This document shows, piece by piece, positions 26,593 to 35,493 of a DNA stretch of 64,000 bases (its first letter is position 1; each line of letters begins with the position of its first letter). The notes below the pieces were generated by a model. That model was not told the origin of the DNA. It worked only from the letters and a program-made list of their open reading frames with translations, and did no database searches. A program made the translations under genes and the position numbers. The DNA is from Achromobacter pulmonis (lineage in GTDB: Bacteria; Pseudomonadota; Gammaproteobacteria; Burkholderiales; Burkholderiaceae_B), in NCBI RefSeq assembly GCF_002885955.2, contig NZ_POQS01000006.1, positions 204,037 through 268,036 of the forward strand, read 5' to 3'.

Positions 26593-27057
26593 TTGAAGCT
26601 GCATACCGATCCTGCGACGGCCGCTCTGAACACCGTCACCGCCTACGGTGATGGCTATATCGAGGTCAACCAGGTACGTTTTTCCTCGTCGGTCGCGTTC
26701 GGCCCCGAGGGCGAAGTGTCCCAATGGCCCGTCGAGTCCCCGGCCGACATCACCTCCACCCTCTTGTTCCAGGCGGCTGGCCTGTCCCAGCCCGTGCGCG
26801 ACCCCATGGCGTTCCTGGACGAGCCCGAAGCCCAGTCCGCGCCCGGACGCCCCGCCAACGCGCCCGAAGTGCTGCTGGTGGGCACCGGCGCCCGGCAGCA
26901 GTTCCTGCGCCCCGACGTGCTGCGCCCGCTGCTGGCGATGGGCATCGGGGTCGAGACCATGGACACCCACGCCGCCTCGCGCACCTACAACATCCTGATG
27001 GCGGAGGGCCGGCGTGTCGTCGTGGCCCTCATCCCTCCCAACGGAGAATCCCAGTAA
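26593..27057 (+). CDS. Mth938-like domain (DUF498) protein
   Basis: A 154-residue protein starting with TTG at 26593 (GGAG exactly 6 nt upstream). The core reads YGDGYIEVNQVRF near residue 18, VLLVGTGARQQFLRPDVL near 95 and a terminal TYNILMAEGRRVVVALIPP, the beta-alpha fold of the Mth938/NDUFAF3 family. In eukaryotes a relative assembles respiratory complex I; the bacterial role is unclear. Its TAA shares an A with the ATG of bcp, so the two genes are translationally coupled. Confidence 0.85.
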   Translation: MKLHTDPATAALNTVTAYGDGYIEVNQVRFSSSVAFGPEGEVSQWPVESPADITSTLLFQAAGLSQPVRDPMAFLDEPEAQSAPGRPANAPEVLLVGTGARQQFLRPDVLRPLLAMGIGVETMDTHAASRTYNILMAEGRRVVVALIPPNGESQ

Positions 27058-27521
27058 TGACGCCGACCATAGGCAAGCCCGCCCCGCTGTTCACCGCTGA
27101 AAGCACCATCGGTCCCATCAGCCTCGAACAATGCCAGGGCCGCGCCGTGATCCTGTATTTCTATCCCAAGGACAATACGCCCGGCTGCACCACCGAAAGC
27201 CAGGACTTCCGCGACCTGCACGCCGAGTTCCTGTCGGCCAGCGCCGTGGTCATCGGCATCTCGCGCGATTCGCTGAAGTCGCACGAGAACTTCAAGAACA
27301 AGTACGAACTTCCTTTCCCGCTCATCTCCGACGCCGACGAAACCGTCTGCAACCTGTACGGCGTCATCAAGCAGAAGAACATGTATGGCAAGCAGGTGCG
27401 CGGCATCGAGCGCAGCACCTTCTTGATCGATGCCTATGGCGTGCTGGTGCAGGAGTGGCGCGGGGTGAAGGTCCCGGGCCACGCCAAGGAAGTCCTGCAG
27501 GCCGCCAAGAGCATCGGCTAG
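27057..27521 (+). CDS. bcp: Thioredoxin-dependent peroxiredoxin, Bcp type (1-Cys arrangement)
   Basis: A 154-residue AhpC/TSA-type peroxidase that reduces hydroperoxides. The peroxidatic Cys is residue 44 in YPKDNTPGCTTESQDF. The usual Bcp resolving Cys five residues later is absent (Gln49), leaving only Cys26 and one Cys near 99 elsewhere, so it probably works as a 1-Cys or atypical enzyme. It starts inside the stop of the Mth938-like gene (TAATG). Confidence 0.93.
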   Translation: MTPTIGKPAPLFTAESTIGPISLEQCQGRAVILYFYPKDNTPGCTTESQDFRDLHAEFLSASAVVIGISRDSLKSHENFKNKYELPFPLISDADETVCNLYGVIKQKNMYGKQVRGIERSTFLIDAYGVLVQEWRGVKVPGHAKEVLQAAKSIG

Positions 27522-27581
27522 CCGCAAGCACAGATAGATCCGTCAGGCGCTATTGCCGGCCCACACAGGAGAGTGACACAT

Positions 27582-29279
27582 ATGCCGCTTCCGAAGTTGC
27601 CCACCCGCCCCGCAGCCATCCTGACCTTCCCCTCGGGCGAGCCCGCCCGGGCGCAGGCCCGCAGCACCAAGACCGCCGCTGCGCGGTCCAACGCCCAGCC
27701 AGCCCTCGACGAAACCGACGACGAGGCCCTGGCCGTCCAACCGCAACTCGAAGGCATGGCTGCCCCCGCGCGCAAGGCGCAGGCTCCCGCGCCCGCTCGC
27801 CAGACGCCTCCTCCGGCGGCGCCTGCCGTGCGCGCGCAGCGCCAGACCAAGCCCGCGGCCACGCCCGCCAAGCGCGCCAAGCCGCGCGCCCAGAACGAGC
27901 CGCGCAAGCTGTTCGTGCTGGACACGAACGTGCTGCTGCACGATCCCAGCTCGCTGTTCCGCTTCGAAGAGCACGACATCTTCCTGCCGATGATGACGCT
28001 CGAAGAGCTGGACCACCAGAAGAAGGGCATGTCGGAAGTGGCGCGCAACGCGCGCCAGGTCAGCCGTTCACTGGACGCGCTGGTGCAGGACGCCACCCAG
28101 CTCGACGAGGGCCTGGAGCTGGCCAAGCTGGGCAACAAGGACGCCACCGGGCGCCTGATGTTCCAGACCACCGCGATCCACAGCACCCTGCCCTCGGACC
28201 TGCCCATGGGCAAGGCCGACAACCAGATCCTGGGCGTGGTCCGCGCGCTGCAGGAAAAGTACCCGCAGCGCGAAGTCGTGCTGGTGTCCAAGGACATCAA
28301 CATGCGCCTGAAGGCGCGCGCGCTGGGCATGGACGCCGAGGACTACTTCAACGACCACGTCCTGGAAGACTCGGACCTGATGTATTCGGGCGTCATGCAG
28401 CTGCCCGAGGACTTCTGGAACAAGCACGGCAAGGACGTGGAATCGTGGCAGCAGGGCGGCACCACCTTCTACCGCATCCACGGGCCGCTGTGTTCGCAGT
28501 TCGTGGTCAACCAGTTCGTCTACTTCGAAGGCCAGATGCCGCTGTACGCGCAGGTGCGCGAGGTCAGCGGCAAGATGGCGGTGCTGGCCACGCTGCGCGA
28601 CTACACCCACGGCAAGAACAACGTCTGGGGCATTACCGCGCGCAACCGCGAACAGAACTTCGCCATGAACCTGCTGATGAATCCCGAATGCGACTTCGTG
28701 TCGCTGCTGGGCCAGGCGGGCACCGGCAAGACCCTGCTTGCGCTGGCGGCCGGCATCACGCAGGTGCTGGAGACCAAGCGCTACACCGAAATCATCATGA
28801 CCCGCGTCACGGTGCCGGTCGGTGAAGACATCGGTTTCCTGCCCGGCACCGAGGAAGAAAAGATGCTGCCCTGGATGGGCGCGCTGGAAGACAACCTCGA
28901 CGTGCTCAACATGGGCGACGGCGAAGGCAACGGCGACTGGGGCCGCGCGGCCACCATGGACCTGATCCGCTCGCGCATCAAGGTCAAGTCGCTGAACTTC
29001 ATGCGCGGGCGCACCTTCCTGAACAAGTACCTCATCATCGACGAGGCGCAGAACCTCACGCCCAAGCAGATGAAGACGCTGGTCACGCGCGCGGGTCCGG
29101 GCACCAAGGTGATCTGCCTGGGCAACATCGCCCAGATCGACACGCCCTACCTGACCGAGGGCAGCTCGGGCCTGACCTTCGTGGTCGACCGCTTCAAGGG
29201 CTGGCCCCACTCCGGCCACGTCACCCTGCAACGCGGCGAGCGTTCGCGCCTGGCCGATTATGCGGGGGATGTGCTGTAG
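27582..29279 (+). CDS. PhoH family protein with N-terminal PIN domain (PhoH2/YlaK type)
   Basis: A 565-residue protein. Residues 1-105 are a low-complexity Ala/Pro/Arg linker. Then comes a PIN nuclease domain (LFVLDTNVLLHDPSSLF, with later Asp residues, about 107-250), and finally a PhoH ATPase (Walker A GQAGTGKT near 377, Walker B IIDEAQN near 485, and a C-terminal GERSRLADYAGDVL). This fusion is the PhoH2/RapZ-independent type thought to be an RNA helicase and RNase; the substrates are unknown. AGGAG lies 9 nt before the ATG at 27582; the upstream in-frame GTG sits against the AGGAG and cannot be the start. Confidence 0.93.
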   Translation: MPLPKLPTRPAAILTFPSGEPARAQARSTKTAAARSNAQPALDETDDEALAVQPQLEGMAAPARKAQAPAPARQTPPPAAPAVRAQRQTKPAATPAKRAKPRAQNEPRKLFVLDTNVLLHDPSSLFRFEEHDIFLPMMTLEELDHQKKGMSEVARNARQVSRSLDALVQDATQLDEGLELAKLGNKDATGRLMFQTTAIHSTLPSDLPMGKADNQILGVVRALQEKYPQREVVLVSKDINMRLKARALGMDAEDYFNDHVLEDSDLMYSGVMQLPEDFWNKHGKDVESWQQGGTTFYRIHGPLCSQFVVNQFVYFEGQMPLYAQVREVSGKMAVLATLRDYTHGKNNVWGITARNREQNFAMNLLMNPECDFVSLLGQAGTGKTLLALAAGITQVLETKRYTEIIMTRVTVPVGEDIGFLPGTEEEKMLPWMGALEDNLDVLNMGDGEGNGDWGRAATMDLIRSRIKVKSLNFMRGRTFLNKYLIIDEAQNLTPKQMKTLVTRAGPGTKVICLGNIAQIDTPYLTEGSSGLTFVVDRFKGWPHSGHVTLQRGERSRLADYAGDVL

Positions 29280-29311
29280 AACGGCGCAATCCCTCTCCCG
29301 CCGACAAAAAG

Positions 29312-29347
29312 AAAGCGCCTGGCTTGCGATAAGCCAGGCGCTTTTTT
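29312..29347. terminator. Bidirectional intrinsic terminator
   Basis: Perfect stem AAAGCGCCTGGCTT/AAGCCAGGCGCTTT with a GCGAT loop, then T residues. It ends phoH and, on the other strand, the entericidin gene. Confidence 0.93.
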
Positions 29348-29361
29348 CCTGCTTCCGCCGA

Positions 29362-29493
29362 TTACTTGTCGGCGGCGTTGGTGATGGCGTTGCCGGCCCT
29401 GGACATGTCCTTGCCCATGCCCGCGACGGTGTTGCAACCGGCGAGGACAAAGCCGAACACGACAAAGGCAGTCAGCACGATCTTGCTGCGCAT
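29362..29493 (-). CDS. Entericidin A/B family lipoprotein (first copy)
   Basis: A 43-residue lipoprotein. MRSKIVLTAFVVFGFVLAGC has a hydrophobic signal ending in the lipobox LAGC, with Cys at 20, followed by NTVAGMGKDMSRAGNAI, the short helix typical of entericidins. AGGAG lies 7 nt before the ATG. Entericidin A/B are known as an antidote/toxin lipoprotein pair in E. coli; a single unlinked copy like this one could be either. It is too short for most gene callers. A second copy lies at 55360. Confidence 0.9.
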   Translation of the reverse strand: MRSKIVLTAFVVFGFVLAGCNTVAGMGKDMSRAGNAITNAADK

Positions 29494-29534
29494 GCTGGCG
29501 CTCCTATGGTGGTGAAACGGTTTCGGACCGTAAT

Positions 29535-30230
29535 TTAGACGATTTCGACGCGCAGTTCGCCCAGGCCTTCGACGCCGCCGGTGATGACGTCGCCTTGCAG
29601 CACGGCGCCCACGCCCTCGGGCGTGCCGGTGAAGATCAGGTCGCCGGGCTGCAGTTCGAACAGGCCGGACAGGTACGAGATGCTTTCAGGGATGTTCCAC
29701 AGCATCTGCGAGATGTCGCTGGACTGCTTGCGCTGGCCGTTGACGTCCAGCCAGATGGCGCCCTTGTCCAGGGTGCCCACGACGCTGCGCGGATGGATGG
29801 GGCCCAGCGGCGCGGACAGGTCGAACGCCTTGCCTACTTCCCAGGGACGCCCCTGCTTCTTCATTTCGCCCTGCAGGTCGCGGCGGGTCATGTCCAGGCC
29901 CAGCGCGTAGCCCCACACGCATTCGTTGGCCTGCTCGACCGGAATGTCGCGCCCGCCCTTGCCCAGCACCACGACGAGTTCCATCTCGTAGTGCAGGTTG
30001 GAGGTCTTGGGCGGGTACGGCATCTTGGCGGTTTCGCCGTCGGCCACGCTCAGCACCGCGTCGGCGGGCTTGCAGAAGAAGAACGGATCTTCACGGCCGG
30101 TGAAGCCCATTTCCTTGGCGTGTTCGGCGTAGTTGCGGCCGACGCAATAGACGCGGCGCACCGGAAACAACGCGGCGCTGCCGGCAACGGGAACCGCGAC
30201 AGGCGGCTGGGGGGGCAATACGTAGTCCAT
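29535..30230 (-). CDS. Fumarylacetoacetate hydrolase family protein
   Basis: A 231-residue FAH-superfamily hydrolase. NYAEHAKEMG and FFFCKPADAV lie near the start, the metal-binding residues appear in LHYEMELVVVLG and LGLDMTRRDLQ, and GDLIFTGTPEGVGAV ends the domain. Members act on acylpyruvates, fumarylpyruvate or related 2-oxo diacids with Mg2+; the substrate is not evident here. I chose ATG 30230; a TTG at 30236 would add two residues. It is followed on the left by the convergent entericidin/phoH terminator. Confidence 0.9.
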   Translation of the reverse strand: MDYVLPPQPPVAVPVAGSAALFPVRRVYCVGRNYAEHAKEMGFTGREDPFFFCKPADAVLSVADGETAKMPYPPKTSNLHYEMELVVVLGKGGRDIPVEQANECVWGYALGLDMTRRDLQGEMKKQGRPWEVGKAFDLSAPLGPIHPRSVVGTLDKGAIWLDVNGQRKQSSDISQMLWNIPESISYLSGLFELQPGDLIFTGTPEGVGAVLQGDVITGGVEGLGELRVEIV

Positions 30231-30308
30231 GTCCAATCAACCTATGATGAATACGTGGCCGGAAACCGGCGCAGGCGCGGGCCGCCGCGGCGGCGGCCCG
30301 GAAACCGG

Positions 30309-30839
30309 TCAGCCCTTGGCGTAGCGCTCGGCGCTGCGGACGATTTCCTCGTGCGCGGCGTCCAGGCCCTTCCAGCCCTTGACCTTGACCCACTTGCCCT
30401 TCTCCAGGTCTTTGTAGTGCTCGAAGAAGTGCTGGATGCGGGCGATGTCCTCGGCCGGCAGGTCTTCGTAGGTCTTGATGTTGCGGTACGGGGGGTACAG
30501 CTTTTCGATCGGCACGGCCAGCAGCTTGGCGTCGCCGCCCGACTCGTCGTCCATTTCCAGCACGCCGATGGCGCGGCAGCGCACGACGGCGCCGATCTGG
30601 ATCGGGAACGGCGTCAGCACCAGCACGTCGGCGGGGTCGCCGTCTTCGGACAGGGTCTGCGGGATGTAGCCATAGTTGCACGGGTAGTGCATGGCGGTCA
30701 GCATGAAGCGGTCAACGAAAATCGCGCCCGAGTCCTTGTCGACCTCGTACTTGACCGGGTCGGCGTTCATGGGGATTTCGATGATGACGTTGAAGTCTTC
30801 CGGCAGCTTCTTGCCGGGGGAGACGCGATCGAGGCTCAT
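30309..30839 (-). CDS. ppa: Inorganic pyrophosphatase Ppa
   Basis: A 176-residue class I soluble pyrophosphatase that hydrolyses PPi to two phosphates and so drives biosynthetic reactions. The metal signature DGDPADVLVLTPF is near residue 67, and the flanking YEVDKDSGA and YGYIPQTL motifs are present. It lies 32 nt downstream of hemY on the same strand. Confidence 0.97.
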   Translation of the reverse strand: MSLDRVSPGKKLPEDFNVIIEIPMNADPVKYEVDKDSGAIFVDRFMLTAMHYPCNYGYIPQTLSEDGDPADVLVLTPFPIQIGAVVRCRAIGVLEMDDESGGDAKLLAVPIEKLYPPYRNIKTYEDLPAEDIARIQHFFEHYKDLEKGKWVKVKGWKGLDAAHEEIVRSAERYAKG

Positions 30840-30871
30840 GGTTCAACCTTGTTGTGTGTCTGAAGGAATAT

Positions 30872-32494
30872 TCAAACCGAGCCGTCGTCCTTGAACGGCG
30901 GCTTGGTCGCCGGCACGCCGGCGGGGGCCGGCGCGGGCTTGGGTTTGGGCGCGGCGGGCGTGGCCGGCGCGTAGGTGGGCACGGGCTCGTCGAAAGCGGC
31001 CGCCGGGATCGGGGCGCTGTCGAAGTACTCGTCGATGTCGGAGGTGTTGCCGCCTGCCAGCGGCGCATCTTCCGGCGCGAGCGCGCGCTCGCGCTGTTCC
31101 TTGTTGACGCGGGCGTCGGGGTCCAGCACGTAGTCGGAGGCGGAGGCCGCCACCGCCGGCGGCAGCGCGGGATAGTCGCCGCCGACGTCGGCGTCGCCGT
31201 CGGCATCGGACAGGCCCACCGCATAGCCGCCTTCGGCGTCCACGCGGTACGGGTCCGAGCCGGTGTCCGCGGCCGGCAACGCGGCGTCCGAGGCCAGCAC
31301 CGGCAGCGCCATGCTGGCGGCGGTCGCCAGGCGCCAGTGGCGCACGGCGTCGGCGGGACGGTCGAGGCGGTCGTACAGGCTGCCCAGCAGCGCGTGGGTC
31401 TGCGCGTCGCTGCGGCGGCTGATGGCGCGCAGCAGATAGCGCTCGGCCTGGCCCCACAGCTGGCCGTTCAGGCACAGCATGCCCAGCGCCGTGAGCAGGT
31501 CGGGATCGGTGGGACGCTGCTGCAGCCAGGTTTCGGCGCGCGCCAGGCGGCGCGACACCTGTTCGGCCTCGCAGCGGGCGTAGGCCGCCACCAGGGCGGG
31601 ATTGAACTTCACGGCGATGGCGGCTTCGAGCACGCGGGCCGCCTCGTTGGCCTCGCCGGCGGCCTCGAAGCCCGCCGCGCCGGCCAGCGCGATTTCGGGC
31701 AGCAGGCGCTCTTCGGCCTTCAGGTCCTTCCAGATGGCGCGCCAGCTCTCGGTGCCCGCGGCGGCGCGCAGGCGCGCCGAGCCGGAGGCGTCGATCAGGT
31801 GGTCGGCCTCGGGGCGGGCCATGGCGTTGCGGCGCACCAGGCCGCGGGCCAGCGAGAAGACCTCTTCGTCGTGATGCAGCGCGGCGTGGGCGCGCAGCAG
31901 CAGGCGCATCGTGTGCAGGTGGCGCGCGCCGCCGTCGGCCAGCGGTTCGAGCACGGCCAGCGCGCGCTCGGCGCGGCCCTGGTCGAGCAGCATGTCGGCC
32001 GAGACCGTGGCGGTGGCCTCGATCAGGCCCGGCTCGGCGCCGGCCTGTTCCTGCGCGGTCGCCAGCAGGCGGTCGCGGCGGTCGAACTCGCCCAGGCCAT
32101 GCGCGGCGCGGGCGGCCGACAGGGCGGCGAGCACGCGGCGGGTGCGGACCTTGGTCTGGTCCAGCAGCTTGGTGAGGTCTTTTTCGGCGGTGGTGTAGCG
32201 GCCTTCGAGCAGGCCGATCCAGCCGCGCTCCAGCAATTCGTGGTCGCGCGCCTGCGCGCGCTTGCCGCGCCAGGCCCGCACGCGGTCGGGGATGGCCAGC
32301 AGCCAGGCCAGCAGGCGCAGGCCCACGTACAGCACGATGAAGGCCGCCACGATCAGCAGCACGGCCAGCGTCAGCGACATCTCGATGCGCCACGGCCAGA
32401 TCAGCAACAGCACGTTGCCGGAATGCGAGCGCAGCACCACCGCCAGGGCGACGGCGACTACGGCCAGCAGCAGGGTCCAGAACCAGGTACGCAT
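30872..32494 (-). CDS. hemY: HemY, TPR-containing membrane protein of tetrapyrrole synthesis
   Basis: A 540-residue protein with two N-terminal membrane helices (about residues 5-22 and 40-62, in the HemY arrangement) followed by a long cytoplasmic or periplasmic TPR-type helical region, then a Pro/Ala-rich acidic C-terminus. This is the proteobacterial HemY of the hemCDXY block, distinct from protoporphyrinogen oxidase HemY of Gram-positives. Its precise role in heme synthesis is unknown. It starts 8 nt after hemX. Confidence 0.9.
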   Translation of the reverse strand: MRTWFWTLLLAVVAVALAVVLRSHSGNVLLLIWPWRIEMSLTLAVLLIVAAFIVLYVGLRLLAWLLAIPDRVRAWRGKRAQARDHELLERGWIGLLEGRYTTAEKDLTKLLDQTKVRTRRVLAALSAARAAHGLGEFDRRDRLLATAQEQAGAEPGLIEATATVSADMLLDQGRAERALAVLEPLADGGARHLHTMRLLLRAHAALHHDEEVFSLARGLVRRNAMARPEADHLIDASGSARLRAAAGTESWRAIWKDLKAEERLLPEIALAGAAGFEAAGEANEAARVLEAAIAVKFNPALVAAYARCEAEQVSRRLARAETWLQQRPTDPDLLTALGMLCLNGQLWGQAERYLLRAISRRSDAQTHALLGSLYDRLDRPADAVRHWRLATAASMALPVLASDAALPAADTGSDPYRVDAEGGYAVGLSDADGDADVGGDYPALPPAVAASASDYVLDPDARVNKEQRERALAPEDAPLAGGNTSDIDEYFDSAPIPAAAFDEPVPTYAPATPAAPKPKPAPAPAGVPATKPPFKDDGSV

Positions 32495-32502
32495 AGGCCG
32501 CC

Positions 32503-33693
32503 TCAGTCCTGCTCGCCGGTCTTGAAGCCGGCCGCGCGCAGCGCGGCCACGGCGGCCTGGCTGTCGGCCACGTCGGGCAGGCGCACGGCGATGTCGGTCT
32601 GGGCCAGTTCGCGGGCCAGCGCCTGGGCGGCGACGGTGTCGGGCGAACGGGAGTCGAAGTACTTGGCCAGCGTGGTGCCGACGTTGTCGAGTTCGCTCTT
32701 CCAGACCGAGGGCTGGCGCATCAGCATGGCGAGCTGGGCGGTCAGCAGGCGCTGGCGCAGCGAGCCGCGTACGAGGTCGGCCTGTTCGGGCGACAGCAGC
32801 AGGGCCGCGGGCTCGTCGACGCGCTGGATCGTGATCAGGCCGCCGAGTTCATGCGCCAGCGCGGAACCGGCGCGGCCGGGCCAAGAGGCCATCTCGGCGC
32901 GCCAGCGCTGCCACCAGGGCGCGTCGGCCGGCAGGCCGGCCTGCGGGTCTACCGAGGGCGCCGCCACGGCCGGGCGGGCCTCGCCGGCGGGCGCGACGCC
33001 CGGGGCGGCGGCGTCGGGCACCAGCAGCGGCGCCTTGCCGATCAGCGCCACCAGGCGCTCGATGCGGGCCGACTGGGCGGGAATATCCACGGTGGACACG
33101 GCGCGCAGCCGGTCCAGGTCGCCGTTGATGGATTGCTGCAGCGTGGAGAAGCGCGGACGGTCGGCGCGCGCCAGGCGCGACTGCGCGGTCTCGAGCGCGA
33201 CGATGGCGTTGGAGACGTTGCCGGCCAGGCGCAGCTGCTGGTTGGCGATAGTCAGCAGGCGCTCGATGTCGTTGGCCAGCAGTTCGTCGCTGGCGCTGTC
33301 GTTGAAGTTCTGCCAGGCCAGCTGCAGCGCGTTGTACTGGCTTTGCGTTTCGCGCACGGTGGCTTCGAGCTCGGCCACGCGGCCGGCCTGGGCCTGCGCC
33401 AGGGCCAGGGCCTCGCGGGTGTCCTTGCGGGCCTGGGCAGCGTCGGCGGCCAGGGTGTCGAGCCGCGATGCGACCTCGCGCCCGGCGGAGACGAACTGCG
33501 TGCGCTGCTTCCACAGGGCATAGCCCAGGCCGGCAGCCAGCAGGATGACGATGACCAGGGCAGTGACCAGGGAGCCACTGCCGCGTTTGGCCGGACGGGC
33601 CTTGACGGGATCGGCCGGGGCCGATGCGGGCGCGCTTGCGCCCGGGGCGGCCGTCGGAACGACCGGATCGGTAGCGGGAGTCTTGTCTGTCAT
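32503..33693 (-). CDS. hemX: HemX, membrane-anchored uroporphyrinogen-III C-methyltransferase-like protein
   Basis: A 396-residue protein. It has a Pro/Ala-rich cytoplasmic stretch (1-36), one transmembrane helix near 38-56 (SLVTALVIVILLAAGLGYALW), then a coiled coil and a helical domain, as in HemX of the hem cluster. Despite its database name, methyltransferase activity is doubtful. The ATG at 33693 is preferred; the frame extends upstream to 33744 without a family-like sequence. It lies 37 nt after hemD. Confidence 0.9.
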   Translation of the reverse strand: MTDKTPATDPVVPTAAPGASAPASAPADPVKARPAKRGSGSLVTALVIVILLAAGLGYALWKQRTQFVSAGREVASRLDTLAADAAQARKDTREALALAQAQAGRVAELEATVRETQSQYNALQLAWQNFNDSASDELLANDIERLLTIANQQLRLAGNVSNAIVALETAQSRLARADRPRFSTLQQSINGDLDRLRAVSTVDIPAQSARIERLVALIGKAPLLVPDAAAPGVAPAGEARPAVAAPSVDPQAGLPADAPWWQRWRAEMASWPGRAGSALAHELGGLITIQRVDEPAALLLSPEQADLVRGSLRQRLLTAQLAMLMRQPSVWKSELDNVGTTLAKYFDSRSPDTVAAQALARELAQTDIAVRLPDVADSQAAVAALRAAGFKTGEQD

Positions 33694-33730
33694 GACGCGA
33701 TTGTATTCGGTGTCGGTCCGAAGCAACGAA

Positions 33731-34537
33731 TCAAGCAGCAACAAAGGCCTGGAATATCGACTCGTCGTTGGGCAAGCAGATTTTTACCATTGACCGGTCC
33801 GCGGCGTCTTGCGCGGCCGGCGGCACGCGCCGCGCCAGCGAGGGATGCGTCAGCACGAAACCGCAACGCGCCCACCAGGGCGCCAGGCCGGCCTCGTCCA
33901 GGCGCGCGCGCACCGCGTCGGCGCCCTCCCCGCTGGTGATCAGCCAGGTGGCCCGCAGGCCCTGCGCGGCCCATTGCCGCAGCTGGGAGAGCCGATCGGC
34001 GTCCCAGCGGGCCGGGCGGCGCAGGTAGGCCGCAAAGCGCGTCACGGCCGCGCCGTGCGCCTGCAGCCTGTCGGCCAGCCAGTCCCTGCCCTGCGTGCCA
34101 CGCACGAGCAGCACGCGGCGAGGCAGCGCGGGCAGCCCCTGCAGGACCTCCCAGAGGGCCTCGGAATCATGGCTGGGCGCGTTTTCGGATGGATGCAAAA
34201 CTGTTGTATTCGCGCCAAAAGCGGGCGACCCGCGCAGCGCCCGGGCGCTGGCCGGACCGACCGTGGCGGCGATCACGCCGGCCGGCCAGGCCGACGCGCC
34301 GTCGGCTTCGAACCACTGCTCCAGGTACAGCCGGGCGGCGTTGCCGCTGCCGAACACGACCATGTCGTAATCCGACGGGCGCGGCAGCGCGCCGGGCTCG
34401 GCCGGCAGCGCCTCGATTTCCAGCGCGGGCAGGATGCAGGGCGTCCAGCCCGCGGCGCGCAGGCGCTCGGCGAGCGTCTCGTTGCGGCCCGCGGGCCGCG
34501 TCAGCACGGCGATGCGCGGGGCGCTCGTCATGGCCAT
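33731..34537 (-). CDS. hemD: Uroporphyrinogen-III synthase HemD
   Basis: A 268-residue protein that cyclises hydroxymethylbilane to uroporphyrinogen III. The N-terminus IAVLTRPAGRNETLAERLRAAG and a C-terminal IFTNPSL-like edge (VLTHPSLARRV) match HemD, whose sequence is generally divergent. The position between hemC and hemX makes the call firm. Its ATG overlaps the TGA of hemC by one nucleotide. Confidence 0.93.
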   Translation of the reverse strand: MAMTSAPRIAVLTRPAGRNETLAERLRAAGWTPCILPALEIEALPAEPGALPRPSDYDMVVFGSGNAARLYLEQWFEADGASAWPAGVIAATVGPASARALRGSPAFGANTTVLHPSENAPSHDSEALWEVLQGLPALPRRVLLVRGTQGRDWLADRLQAHGAAVTRFAAYLRRPARWDADRLSQLRQWAAQGLRATWLITSGEGADAVRARLDEAGLAPWWARCGFVLTHPSLARRVPPAAQDAADRSMVKICLPNDESIFQAFVAA

Positions 34538-35484
34538 CAGTCCGGCCGGGCGTCGTCTTGCAGCAGTTCGCGCAGAATGTCCTGCGCGCCCGCGTCGAGC
34601 AATTCCTGCGCCGCCGCCTCGCCGATGGACTGCGCATCGGCCACCGGGCCGCTGCGCACGGCGCGAACCATGCGCGTGCCGTCGGGCGAGGCCACCAGCG
34701 CGCGCAGCGACAGGGTGCCCGCCTCGATCTCGGCGTAGGCCGCCAGCGGCACCTGACAGGAGCCGCCCAGCTTGCGCGACACGGCGCGCTCGGCCACCAC
34801 GCAGGCGGTGGTGTCGGCGCTGGCCAGCGGCGCCAGCCAGGCGCGCATGTCGTCGCGGTCGTCGCGGATTTCGATGCCCAGCGCGCCCTGCCCGGCCGCC
34901 GGCAGGCTGTCGGCCGGTTCGAGCAGGCCGCGGATGCGCGAGGCCAGGCCCAGGCGCTCCAGCCCGGCGGCGGCCAGCACGATGGCGTCGTACTCGCCGC
35001 GGTCGAGCTTGCCCAGGCGCGTGTCGAGGTTGCCGCGCAGCGGCTTGACCGTCAGCGCCGGATGGCGCGCGCGGATCTGCGATTCGCGCCGCAGGCTGGA
35101 GGTGCCCACCACCGCGCCCGCCGGCAGGTCGGCCAGCGAGGCGTAGCGGTTGGAGACGAAGGCGTCGCGCGGATCGGCGCGATCGAGGACGGCGCAGAGC
35201 TCGAACGGGGCCTGCAAATCCACCGGCACGTCCTTCAGGGAGTGGACGGCGAGATCGGCGCGCCCGTCGAGCAGCGCGTTTTCGAGCTCCTTGACGAACA
35301 GACCCTTGCCGCCCACCTTGGACAGGGTGCGGTCGAGGATCTGGTCGCCTCGGGTCGTCAGGGTGAGAAGTTCAACCGCGCACGCCGGGTACAGCGTGCG
35401 CAGCCGGTCGCGCACATGCTCGGCCTGCCACAGGGCAAGCCGGCTGGCGCGGGTCGCGATGACCAGGCGTTGCGGTAGAGACAC
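34537..35484 (-). CDS. hemC: Porphobilinogen deaminase (hydroxymethylbilane synthase) HemC
   Basis: This 315-residue enzyme assembles four porphobilinogens into hydroxymethylbilane on a covalently bound dipyrromethane cofactor. The cofactor Cys is residue 243 in LGGSCQVPLAAYA, and the N-terminal ATRASRLALWQAEHV and LPAGAVVGTSSLRR motifs are present. First gene of hemC-D-X-Y; a 40-residue membrane peptide gene lies 9 nt upstream on the same strand. Confidence 0.97.
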   Translation of the reverse strand: MSLPQRLVIATRASRLALWQAEHVRDRLRTLYPACAVELLTLTTRGDQILDRTLSKVGGKGLFVKELENALLDGRADLAVHSLKDVPVDLQAPFELCAVLDRADPRDAFVSNRYASLADLPAGAVVGTSSLRRESQIRARHPALTVKPLRGNLDTRLGKLDRGEYDAIVLAAAGLERLGLASRIRGLLEPADSLPAAGQGALGIEIRDDRDDMRAWLAPLASADTTACVVAERAVSRKLGGSCQVPLAAYAEIEAGTLSLRALVASPDGTRMVRAVRSGPVADAQSIGEAAAQELLDAGAQDILRELLQDDARPD

Positions 35485-35493
35485 GAGGCGTCA

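Noticed and set aside
27573..27581. GTG start for phoH at 27573
   Set aside because: It abuts the AGGAG ribosome site directly; ATG 27582 has proper spacing.
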